From Aalborgiella sp043769295 (GTDB lineage: Bacteria > Pseudomonadota > Gammaproteobacteria > Burkholderiales > Burkholderiaceae_C), in NCBI GenBank assembly GCA_043769295.1, contig JAYVJL010000133.1, positions 1-36,554 of the forward strand: 36,554 bases of DNA, read 5' to 3'. Shown one piece after another: positions 8,494-14,866 of this stretch. Made by a program: the position numbers and the translations under genes. How positions within the stretch are numbered: position 1 is the first letter of the stretch; the number at the start of each line of letters is the position of its first letter. Under the pieces are notes generated by a model. It was not told the origin of the DNA. It worked only from the letters and a program-made list of their open reading frames with translations, and searched no databases.

Positions 8494-9840
8494 ATGAAAC
8501 CCGTACTAGCACTCGTTGGCCGCCCAAACGTCGGTAAATCAACCCTTTTTAACCGTTTGACCAAAACCCGTGATGCTATCGTCGCCGATTTTGCGGGTTT
8601 GACACGCGACCGCCATTACGGCAACGGCAAACAAGGCAAGCATGAATACATCGTTATTGACACCGGCGGTTTTGAGCCTGATGCTGAGACCGGCATCTAC
8701 AAAGAAATGGCCAAACAGACCCGCCAAGCTGTGGCGGAGGCGGATGTGGTCATTTTCATGCTCGATGCCCGCTCCGGCGTTTGCGCCCAAGACCATGACA
8801 TCGCCAAATACCTGCGCAAACTGGGAAAACCTTGCCTGTTGGTTGCCAACAAAGCCGAAGGCATGACCAATAGCCACCAGTTGGTCGAGTTTTATGAGTT
8901 GGGTTTGGGTGAGGTTCACGGCATTTCTGCGTCGCACGGCCAAGGCACCCGTGAATTGGTCGATTCAGCGTTTGAAACCTTTCAGTTGGGTGCGCCTGTG
9001 GTCGAAGAAGAAGTCGACAACGGTGCCATCAAATTGGCCGTAGCCGGCCGCCCGAATGTGGGTAAATCTACCTTGATCAACACTTGGCTGGGTGAAGAGC
9101 GCTTGGTCGCTTTTGACATGCCCGGCACCACACGTGACGCTATTTCGGTGCCTTTTGAGCGTGATGGCCAGCTTTTTGAGTTGATTGACACTGCAGGCTT
9201 GCGACGCAGAGGCCAGGTTTTCGAGGCGATAGAGAAGTTTTCCGTCGTTAAAACCCTGCAAGCCATTGCCACAGCCAATGTCGTGTTGCTGCTGATCGAC
9301 GCTGAGCAGGGCGTTACCGACCAAGATGCCCACATTGCGGGTTACATTTTGGAAAGCGGTCGTGCCGTGGTGATTGCCATCAACAAATGGGATGCGGCGG
9401 ATGCATACCAGCGCGAACTGGTGCAACGCTCGATTGAAACGCGTCTGTCTTTCCTGAAATTTGCTGAATTGCACTTCATTTCAGCCAAAAAACGCCAAGG
9501 TTTGGGTCCAGTTTGGACCTCCATTGCCAAAGCACACCGTTCAGCCACCATCAAAATGACCACGCCGGTGCTGACGCGGCTTTTGCTGGAAGCTACGCAA
9601 TTCCAAAGCCCGGAGCGCGCCGGCATGTTCCGCCCCAAGCTGCGTTATGCGCACCAAGGGGGCATGAACCCACCGGTGATTGTGATTCACGGCAATTCGC
9701 TGGAGCACGTGTCGGCATCGTACAAGCGCTTCCTGGAGGGACGTTTCCGTAAAGAATTCAAGCTGGTGGGTACGCCACTGCGCATTGAGATGAAAACGAC
9801 CGCCAATCCGTATGCAGACAAGGCCAGCAACCGAATTTAG
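8494..9840 (+). CDS. der: Ribosome assembly GTPase Der (EngA)
   Basis: Essential GTPase with two tandem G domains that acts in maturation of the 50S ribosomal subunit. Read from the ATG at 8494 the protein is 448 residues. It has a first P-loop GRPNVGKST (9-17), a second one near residue 186 with the same sequence, the switch element DxPGTTRD in domain 2, G4 motifs NKAEG and NKWDA, and a C-terminal KH-like domain (RYAHQGGMNPPVIVIHGN region). The frame is open upstream to a TTG at 8464, but the ATG is preceded by a purine-rich AAGAAG tract and gives the canonical MKPVLALVGRPNVG start. The der TAG lies only 16 bases before a dispersed repeat. Confidence 0.97.
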   Translation: MKPVLALVGRPNVGKSTLFNRLTKTRDAIVADFAGLTRDRHYGNGKQGKHEYIVIDTGGFEPDAETGIYKEMAKQTRQAVAEADVVIFMLDARSGVCAQDHDIAKYLRKLGKPCLLVANKAEGMTNSHQLVEFYELGLGEVHGISASHGQGTRELVDSAFETFQLGAPVVEEEVDNGAIKLAVAGRPNVGKSTLINTWLGEERLVAFDMPGTTRDAISVPFERDGQLFELIDTAGLRRRGQVFEAIEKFSVVKTLQAIATANVVLLLIDAEQGVTDQDAHIAGYILESGRAVVIAINKWDAADAYQRELVQRSIETRLSFLKFAELHFISAKKRQGLGPVWTSIAKAHRSATIKMTTPVLTRLLLEATQFQSPERAGMFRPKLRYAHQGGMNPPVIVIHGNSLEHVSASYKRFLEGRFRKEFKLVGTPLRIEMKTTANPYADKASNRI

Positions 9841-9855
9841 TGTAAAATATGGCTT

Positions 9856-9897
9856 AAGCCGGCGTATTTATTGCCTAGACTGCTATATATTTTATAG
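9856..9897 (-). repeat. Dispersed intergenic repeat, copy 1 (minus orientation)
   Basis: Read on the minus strand this 42-base element matches two other copies in the window (17028-17070 and 35995-36039). A small AT-rich palindrome CTATAAAATATATAG is followed by a conserved block containing GGCAATAAATACGCCGGCT. It lies between der and hfq. The palindrome could fold as a weak hairpin in RNA from either strand. The element carries no coding frame. Confidence 0.75.
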
Positions 9898-9973
9898 TGA
9901 TTTGAGTATCTCAAAAGTATCAAATATCGTCGAAATGCTTTAAATTCTAAAAAATCTTCAAATCAATCTGGTT

Positions 9974-10015
9974 ATTACAGCTGTTAGCCCTTATATGCAA
10001 ATAGCTGTGGTAATG
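9974..10015 (-). repeat. Second, divergent hairpin repeat upstream of hfq
   Basis: The arms ACAGCT (9977-9982) and AGCTGT (10002-10007) enclose GTTAGCCCTTATATGCAAAT. On the minus strand it reads AGCTATTTGCATATAAGGGC and then TAACAGCT. To my recollection this resembles a second class of short intergenic repeat common in Comamonadaceae (AGCT hairpin, then AAGGGCTA). It sits about 80 bases after copy 1, so nearly all of the der-hfq spacer (9841-10065) is repeat-derived except the last 50 bases before hfq. Confidence 0.5.
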
Positions 10016-10065
10016 TTAAGTCCCTTCCATAATTTTTCTAACAACGTTTGAACACGGAGCATATC

Positions 10066-10344
10066 GTGACCAATAAAGGCCAACTCTTGCAAGATCCCTT
10101 CCTCAACCAACTGCGTCGCGAGCATGTGCCTGTGTCGATATACCTGGTCAACGGCATTAAATTGCAGGGTCAGGTCGAGTCATTTGACCAATATGTCATT
10201 TTGCTACGCAATACCGTGACACAAATGGTCTACAAGCATGCCATATCCACCATCGTACCGGGCCGAGCGGTTAATTTCCAGGCTGTTGCTGACGACACAG
10301 GTCAAGCCAACGCCGCACCAGCCGCACCTGCTGTCTCTAACTAA
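10066..10344 (+). CDS. hfq: RNA chaperone Hfq
   Basis: Hexameric Sm-like RNA chaperone that pairs small RNAs with mRNAs. I place the start at the GTG at 10066, because GGAG lies six bases upstream (10056-10059) and the product then begins MTNKGQLLQDPFLNQLRRE, as in the family; an in-frame TTG at 10048 would add six residues. The 92-residue protein has the Sm core with Gln9 and Asp10, the YKH motif at 56-58 in the proximal RNA-binding face, and basic rim residues Arg17-Arg18. Tyr43 stands where E. coli has Phe42. The C-terminal tail is short and Ala/Pro-rich (AAPAAPAVSN). It is followed three bases later by hflX, the classical hfq-hflX pairing. Confidence 0.96.
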   Translation: MTNKGQLLQDPFLNQLRREHVPVSIYLVNGIKLQGQVESFDQYVILLRNTVTQMVYKHAISTIVPGRAVNFQAVADDTGQANAAPAAPAVSN

Positions 10345-10347
10345 GCT

Positions 10348-11559
10348 GTGCAAGACCCCGCAGCAGCGCTGACTGTCTTGGTGGGAGTGGATTTTGGTCT
10401 GCCCCATTTTGATGGTGAACTGGAAGAGTTGGGATTGTTGGCGCAATCCGCAGGCCTGCAACCGGTCGCCCGCATCACCTGCAAGCGCAAAGCGCCCGAT
10501 GCGGCTCTGTTTGTAGGCACCGGCAAAGCCGATGAAATCAAGCTCCTGGCCCAGAAAATGGGGGCGACCGAGGTCTTGTTTGATCAGGCTCTCAGTCCCG
10601 CACAGCAACGTAATTTAGAACGCACGCTGGAATTACCCGTCAATGACCGTATTTTTCTGATTCTGCAAATTTTTGCCCAGCGTGCGCGTAGCCACGAAGG
10701 TAAATTGCAGGTCGAACTGGCCAAACTGCAGTATTTAAGCACCCGTCTGGTACGCCGCTGGTCGCATTTGGAGCGGCAAAGCGGCGGTATTGGCATGCGC
10801 GGCGGCCCGGGTGAAAAGCAGATTGAGCTGGACAAGCGTATCATTAATGACTCCATCAAACGCACCAAAGAGCGCCTGGAAAAGGTCAAAAAGCAGCGCA
10901 ACACCCAACGCCGCCAGCGCGATAAACGTCAAACTTTCAATATTTCACTGGTGGGTTACACCAATGCGGGTAAATCAACGCTCTTTAATGCCTTGGTCAA
11001 AGCCCGCGCTTACGCAGCTGACCAGTTGTTTGCCACACTGGATACGACTACGCGACAGCTGTATTTGGGGAATGCTGAGGGTGGGGCGGGGCGCTCAGTC
11101 TCCTTGTCTGATACGGTCGGTTTCATCCGAAATCTGCCGCACGGTTTGGTGGATGCGTTCAAGGCAACCTTGCAAGAGGCGATTGATGCAGACCTGCTGA
11201 TCCATGTGGTTGATGCGGCTAATCCAAATTTCCCGGAGCAAATTGCCGAAGTTCAGCGTGTTTTGAAGGAAATTGGCGCCGATAAGGTGCCGCAGCTGTT
11301 GGTATTTAACAAACTCGATGCTCTTGAAAAAGAGCAAGAACCGCTGCAACTAGAAGACGTGTATGAGCTTGACGGTCAAAATACGCCGCGTTTGTTTGTC
11401 AGTGCCAAAGATGGGCTAGGTTTACCGGCTTTGCGTCAGTGCTTGGCGCAGACGGTACTAGCTGCTTTAGGTGACCCCGCCCAGCAAAAATTTGATCCAC
11501 GCTTTGATTCGGATGTTAATCCTTCATTTAAGACAGACAATGACGAAAATATGGACTAA
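10348..11559 (+). CDS. hflX: Ribosome-splitting GTPase HflX
   Basis: GTPase that splits stalled 70S ribosomes, important in heat stress, and associates with the 50S subunit. The 403-residue protein starts at a GTG three bases after hfq. The N-terminal HflX domain (about 8-110, with GTGKADEIKLLAQKMGA) is followed by the helical linker containing the conserved RGGPGEKQIELDKR (151-164), then the G domain with P-loop GYTNAGKST (203-211), switch II DTVGF (around 257) and G4 NKLD (around 324). The length matches other betaproteobacterial HflX proteins. Very tight coupling to hfq suggests translation of hflX depends on hfq translation. Confidence 0.95.
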   Translation: MQDPAAALTVLVGVDFGLPHFDGELEELGLLAQSAGLQPVARITCKRKAPDAALFVGTGKADEIKLLAQKMGATEVLFDQALSPAQQRNLERTLELPVNDRIFLILQIFAQRARSHEGKLQVELAKLQYLSTRLVRRWSHLERQSGGIGMRGGPGEKQIELDKRIINDSIKRTKERLEKVKKQRNTQRRQRDKRQTFNISLVGYTNAGKSTLFNALVKARAYAADQLFATLDTTTRQLYLGNAEGGAGRSVSLSDTVGFIRNLPHGLVDAFKATLQEAIDADLLIHVVDAANPNFPEQIAEVQRVLKEIGADKVPQLLVFNKLDALEKEQEPLQLEDVYELDGQNTPRLFVSAKDGLGLPALRQCLAQTVLAALGDPAQQKFDPRFDSDVNPSFKTDNDENMD

Positions 11560-11578
11560 TTTGGCACAATATTGAGAT

Positions 11579-11600
11579 TGAGCCCAGACTGAGCCCAGAT
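11579..11600 (+). repeat. Two tandem 11-base repeats in the hflX-hflK spacer
   Basis: TGAGCCCAGAC (11579-11589) is followed directly by TGAGCCCAGAT (11590-11600), differing only in the last base. It lies in the 87-base gap between hflX and hflK. I see no clear promoter or terminator around it, and it may be simple slippage. Confidence 0.7.
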
Positions 11601-11646
11601 TGATCAAAGATAAACCGAAGATTGAGTATTCACCTGAGACTGCCCC

Positions 11647-13056
11647 ATGAATTTAAATTTACGTACCATCGAATGGACAGGCCTGACGCAGCGCTTCAAA
11701 ACTGCAGCGCTGGGCATGTTCAACCTGAACGACTCCAAATGGGGGCGGGATGATGACAAGTCGAATGGTGAAGTGACAGACACCAAGCTGCCGCCGTCGT
11801 CCGCAGATGCCGATAAGCCGGCAGCACCCTTGCAAAACAACAGCAACAAACCCAACAAACCCAATGCAGGTCCGCCGGATTTGGATGAGTTGTGGCGTGA
11901 TTTCAACCAAAAGTTGACGGGTCTGCTGGGTGGCGCAAAAAACAAAGGCCGTCTTCAGCCCAACAACAATAACTCAGGCAACAACAACGGGGGTGGCGGA
12001 TTTCAGCCCGATATGAAAAGTGCAGGTGTTGGCTTTGGCTTGATTGCTGCCGTCGCTGCTTTGATCTGGTTGGGTACCGGTTTTTTCATCGTGCAAGAGG
12101 GTCAGCAAGCTGTCATCACCCAGTTTGGCAAATACAAAAGCTCCGTGGGTGCTGGATTTAACTGGCGTTTACCCTACCCCATCCAGCGCCATGAGCTGGT
12201 GTATGTTACGCAAATCCAATCTGTGGATGTCGGGCGTGACAACATCATCAAAGCCACAGGCCTACGCGAGTCGGCCATGTTGACGCTGGATGAAAACATC
12301 GTCGAGATCAAATTTGCCGTTCAATACCGCTTGAGCGATGCACGGGCGTATTTGTTTGAGAGCAAAAATCCAAAAGACGCGGTTGTTCAAGCCGCTGAAA
12401 CAGCCGTCCGAGAGGTGGTTGGCAAAATGCGCATGGACGCGGCTTTGTCTGAGGAGCGCGACCAGATTGGTCCCCGCGTACGCGCCTTGATGCAGGTGAT
12501 TCTGGACCGCTACAAAGTGGGTGTTGAGGTGGTGGGTATCAACTTGCAGCAAGGCGGTGTCCGTCCGCCTGAGCAGGTGCAGGCGGCGTTTGACGATGTG
12601 CTCAAAGCCGGGCAAGAGCGCGAACGTGCTAAAAATGAAGCGCAAGCCTATGCCAATGATGTGGTGCCACGTGCGGTTGGTTCTGCTTCTCGGTTGAAAG
12701 AGGAATCTGATGCGTATAAAGCCCGTATTGCAGCGCAAGCGGAAGGCGATGCGCAGCGATTCCGTTTGGTCCAAGCTGAGTATGCCAAAGCGCCCCAAGT
12801 GACCCGTGACCGACTGTACCTGGATGCGATGCAGCAAATCTACAGCAATGTGACCAAAGTTCTGGTCGATTCACGACAGGGTTCAAATTTGTTGTATCTG
12901 CCTTTGGACAAAATCATGCAGATAACAGGGCAGCCCGCAGCGGCGGACGCCGCGAGTGCAGCCCCGCCAGCGGTAAGTGTTGTCACACCTCCAGTAAGCA
13001 CCAGTGATTCGCGTAGCCGCGACACTGCGCGTACGCGCGACCGTGAAACCCGCTAA
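11647..13056 (+). CDS. hflK: FtsH protease modulator HflK (SPFH/prohibitin family)
   Basis: Inner-membrane protein that forms a large complex with HflC around the FtsH protease and limits its access to membrane substrates. The 469-residue protein has a hydrophilic N-terminal part (about 25-120) rich in Asn, Pro and Gly, one transmembrane helix at about 128-149 (GFGLIAAVAALIWLGTGFFIV), an SPFH/band-7 domain (about 148-335, VQEGQQAVITQFGKY onward), a long Ala/Glu/Arg-rich helix, and a disordered C-terminus. The ATG at 11647 is used, but many relatives begin near MFNLNDSKWGRDD, corresponding to the ATG at 11716; neither has a good Shine-Dalgarno. hflC follows after 28 bases. Confidence 0.93.
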   Translation: MNLNLRTIEWTGLTQRFKTAALGMFNLNDSKWGRDDDKSNGEVTDTKLPPSSADADKPAAPLQNNSNKPNKPNAGPPDLDELWRDFNQKLTGLLGGAKNKGRLQPNNNNSGNNNGGGGFQPDMKSAGVGFGLIAAVAALIWLGTGFFIVQEGQQAVITQFGKYKSSVGAGFNWRLPYPIQRHELVYVTQIQSVDVGRDNIIKATGLRESAMLTLDENIVEIKFAVQYRLSDARAYLFESKNPKDAVVQAAETAVREVVGKMRMDAALSEERDQIGPRVRALMQVILDRYKVGVEVVGINLQQGGVRPPEQVQAAFDDVLKAGQERERAKNEAQAYANDVVPRAVGSASRLKEESDAYKARIAAQAEGDAQRFRLVQAEYAKAPQVTRDRLYLDAMQQIYSNVTKVLVDSRQGSNLLYLPLDKIMQITGQPAAADAASAAPPAVSVVTPPVSTSDSRSRDTARTRDRETR

Positions 13057-13084
13057 ACAACAATAAAACAAAAAAGAGCACACC

Positions 13085-13990
13085 ATGAACAGAATTGGTT
13101 TTATTGCCTCCTCACTTTTAGTGGCCTTGGCACTCATCAGCTCGATGCTTTTTGTCGTCGATCAGCGCCAGTTTGGCGTGGTTTACGCTTTGGGACAGAT
13201 CAAAGAAGTCATCACCGAGCCGGGTCTAAATTTCAAACTGCCACCACCGTTTCAAAACGTGTCGTATATTGACAAACGCCTACTGACCTTGGACAGCACG
13301 GATGCCGAGCCGATGTTGACGGCTGAAAAACAACGTATGGTGATTGACTGGTATGTGCGCTGGCGCATCACCAATCCGTCTGAATACATCCGCAACGTGG
13401 GTTTGGATGAAACCGCCGGTGCTAACCAGCTTAACCGCGTCGTGCGCAACGCATTTCAGGAAGAAATCAACAAGCACACCGTGAAAGAGTTGTTGTCACT
13501 CAAGCGTGAAGTGCTGATGGCTGATGTCAAACGTGAGGTGCTTGCCACCGTGCGTGGTGCCAAGCCTTGGGGTATTGATGTGGTGGATGTGCGGATTACC
13601 CGCGTCGATTATGTGGATGCCATCACCGAGTCGGTGTATCGCCGTATGGAAGCTGAACGTAAGCGTGTGGCCAATGAATTGCGCTCCACAGGTGCAGCTG
13701 AGGGGGAAAAAATCCGTGCCGATGCTGATCGTCAGCGCGAGGTCACGATTGCCAATGCCTACCGCGATGCTCAAAAAGTAAAAGGCGAAGGCGATGCCGA
13801 TGCCGCCCGCATTTATGCAGAATCTTTTGGACGTGACCCGCAATTTGCGCAGTTTTACCGCAGTTTAGATGCTTATAAGGCCAGTTTCAGCAAGAAAAGC
13901 GATATATTGGTGCTTGACCCCAATACTTCTGAGTTTTTCAAAGCCATGCGTGGCAGCGGTTCATCCGCTGGCGCGGCTGCTAAAAAGTAA
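13085..13990 (+). CDS. hflC: FtsH protease modulator HflC (SPFH/prohibitin family)
   Basis: Partner of HflK in the HflKC-FtsH complex of the inner membrane. The 301-residue protein starts with an N-terminal transmembrane helix (about 4-24) followed directly by the SPFH domain (VVDQRQFGVVYALGQIKEV). It has the conserved region TRVDYVDAITESVYRRMEAERKRVANELRSTG and the helical SPFH tail rich in Ala/Glu. The start ATG follows an AAAAGAGCACACC leader. The end is followed after three bases by a DUF2065 gene, as in the E. coli hflC-yjeT arrangement. Confidence 0.95.
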   Translation: MNRIGFIASSLLVALALISSMLFVVDQRQFGVVYALGQIKEVITEPGLNFKLPPPFQNVSYIDKRLLTLDSTDAEPMLTAEKQRMVIDWYVRWRITNPSEYIRNVGLDETAGANQLNRVVRNAFQEEINKHTVKELLSLKREVLMADVKREVLATVRGAKPWGIDVVDVRITRVDYVDAITESVYRRMEAERKRVANELRSTGAAEGEKIRADADRQREVTIANAYRDAQKVKGEGDADAARIYAESFGRDPQFAQFYRSLDAYKASFSKKSDILVLDPNTSEFFKAMRGSGSSAGAAAKK

Positions 13991-13993
13991 ATT

Positions 13994-14185
13994 TTGAGCA
14001 GCGATACCCTGTGGGCCGCGTTGGCCTTGGTCTTGGTGATCGAAGGTTTGATGCCTTTTTTGTCACCAAGTGGCTGGAAACACGCTTTTGGTCAAATTAT
14101 TCAGCTAAGCGATGGCCAGGTGCGGTTTTTTGGACTGTGCAGCGTCATGTTTGGGCTGTTTTTGCTGTGGCTTTCGTTTGATTAA
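13994..14185 (+). CDS. DUF2065 (YjeT-like) small inner-membrane protein
   Basis: A 63-residue protein with two predicted transmembrane helices (about 5-23 and 43-61) separated by the loop SPSGWKHAFGQIIQLSDGQVRF, the normal layout of DUF2065. The apparent start is a TTG at 13994, three bases after hflC; no ATG in this frame gives the full first helix. Its biochemical role is unknown. It is conserved next to hflC in many proteobacteria, so a link to HflKC is plausible but not shown. The next genes in many betaproteobacteria, hisZ and purA, are not here. Confidence 0.85.
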   Translation: MSSDTLWAALALVLVIEGLMPFLSPSGWKHAFGQIIQLSDGQVRFFGLCSVMFGLFLLWLSFD

Positions 14186-14202
14186 GCCTTTGTTAAACAT
14201 CT

Positions 14203-14220
14203 CCAAGCACCGCTTGGTTT
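14203..14220 (+). terminator. Short hairpin terminator after the hfl cluster
   Basis: A perfect 6-bp stem, CCAAGC (14203-14208) with GCTTGG (14212-14217), has a 3-base loop and is followed by TTT. It sits 17 bases after the DUF2065 stop and just ahead of a -10-like TATAAT for rpsO. The T-run is short. Confidence 0.55.
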
Positions 14221-14228
14221 AATCGAGG

Positions 14229-14234
14229 TATAAT
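14229..14234 (+). promoter_or_regulatory. -10 element (TATAAT) of the probable rpsO promoter
   Basis: A perfect TATAAT lies 86 bases before the rpsO ATG and directly after the preceding terminator. I see no good -35 hexamer at 16-18 bases upstream, because that stretch falls inside the terminator stem, so the promoter is supported by the -10 and by context only. Transcription from here would include both leader hairpins. Confidence 0.5.
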
Positions 14235-14240
14235 CGAATG

Positions 14241-14289
14241 GCTTTGCATGTTGCAAGGCGCACGTCAGACGCCCTTCCATTGTCCGACG
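14241..14289 (+). promoter_or_regulatory. Two hairpins in the rpsO 5' leader (possible S15 autoregulatory site)
   Basis: Hairpin 1 pairs GCTTTGCA (14241-14248) with TGCAAGGC (14252-14259), eight pairs including one G-U around a 3-base loop. Hairpin 2 pairs CGTCAGAC (14263-14270) with GTCCGACG (14282-14289), with one A-C mismatch. They lie between the -10 and the rpsO Shine-Dalgarno. S15 represses its own synthesis through leader structures that differ between bacterial groups, so a regulatory role is a reasonable inference, not shown. Confidence 0.45.
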
Positions 14290-14319
14290 CAAGTCACCCC
14301 CTATTTAAGGAAATGAAAA

Positions 14320-14586
14320 ATGATCGCATCATCGATTAAAGCCGAAGTTGTTAAGGCCAATGCGCGCAGCGCCAATGACACGGGCAGCACCGAAGTGCAA
14401 GTTGCCCTGTTGACCGCACGTATCAACGAACTCACACCCCATTTCAAATTGCATGCGAAAGACCACCACGGTCGTCGCGGTTTGCTGCGCATGGTCAATA
14501 GCCGTAAAAGCCTGTTGTCTTACTTGAACCGTAAAGACCATGACCGCTACGTCGCTCTGATTGCCAAATTAGGTCTGCGTAAGTAA
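14320..14586 (+). CDS. rpsO: 30S ribosomal protein S15
   Basis: Primary binder of the 16S rRNA central-domain junction and contributor to intersubunit bridge B4. The 88-residue protein has the usual length and the family signature GSTEVQVALLTARINELT, HHGRRGLLRMVNSRKSLLSYL and the C-terminal LGLRK. The ATG at 14320 is preceded by AAGGA (14307-14311). Another ATG at 14313, between the Shine-Dalgarno and this start, opens a nine-codon-scale frame that ends early and is not a gene. rpsO is followed by a strong terminator and then pnp, the classical rpsO-pnp arrangement. Confidence 0.97.
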   Translation: MIASSIKAEVVKANARSANDTGSTEVQVALLTARINELTPHFKLHAKDHHGRRGLLRMVNSRKSLLSYLNRKDHDRYVALIAKLGLRK

Positions 14587-14596
14587 TTTTCGGTTT

Positions 14597-14621
14597 AGCT
14601 ATATCTTTAAAAACAATAGCT
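14597..14621 (+). repeat. Short AGCTAT...ATAGCT hairpin after rpsO
   Basis: AGCTAT (14597-14602) and ATAGCT (14616-14621) enclose an A/T-rich loop. It resembles the palindromic half of the dispersed repeats at 9856, 17028 and 35995 but lacks their conserved right-hand block, so it may be a degenerate copy or an unrelated hairpin. Confidence 0.4.
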
Positions 14622-14641
14622 GAAGAGGAAAAACCATATTT

Positions 14642-14682
14642 AAACGCCTGAGTTAGTTCTGCTTACTCGGGCGTTTTTGTTT
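14642..14682 (+). terminator. Strong intrinsic terminator between rpsO and pnp
   Basis: An 11-bp stem, AAACGCCTGAG (14642-14652) with CTCGGGCGTTT (14666-14676), contains one G-U pair, has a 13-base loop and is followed by a T-rich tract (TTTTTGTTT). It is the best terminator in the window. By analogy with E. coli rpsO-pnp, read-through would feed pnp. Confidence 0.88.
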
Positions 14683-14709
14683 CAGAGACTGATTGATCGA
14701 ATGCGAGCT

Positions 14710-14776
14710 GTGTCATTCCATAAAAAATCAGCAAGCCATCTTGTTTGTTGCTTGCCGATATTTTCTGGAATGGCAT
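14710..14776 (+). promoter_or_regulatory. Long imperfect hairpin in the pnp leader (candidate RNase III/PNPase control site)
   Basis: CATTCCA (14714-14720) pairs with TGGAATG (14766-14772), AAAA (14722-14725) with TTTT (14761-14764), ATC (14727-14729) with GAT (14757-14759), and GCAAGC (14731-14736) with GCTTGC (14750-14755). The blocks are separated by three symmetric one-base mismatches, with a 13-base loop. Four further outer pairs, including G-U pairs, extend the stem to 14710/14776. In E. coli the pnp leader has a long stem cut by RNase III, after which PNPase destabilises its own mRNA; the position and shape here match that scheme. Confidence 0.72.
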
Positions 14777-14866
14777 TGCGTTCATCCAATCTGCTCTGAG
14801 TGTCGCAATCCATCAACCGATTGCATTGTGGCAACCTTTTGGGTTGCAATTATTCAGGAGCTAAAA

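Noticed and set aside
11716..11718. Alternative hflK start at the internal ATG
   Set aside because: Not adopted because neither site has a ribosome signal; noted as possible in the hflK entry.
14693..14866. In-frame 58-codon extension upstream of pnp, Cys-rich
   Set aside because: AGGAG at 14856-14860 fits the ATG at 14867, the extension matches nothing in PNPase, and it overlaps the long leader hairpin.
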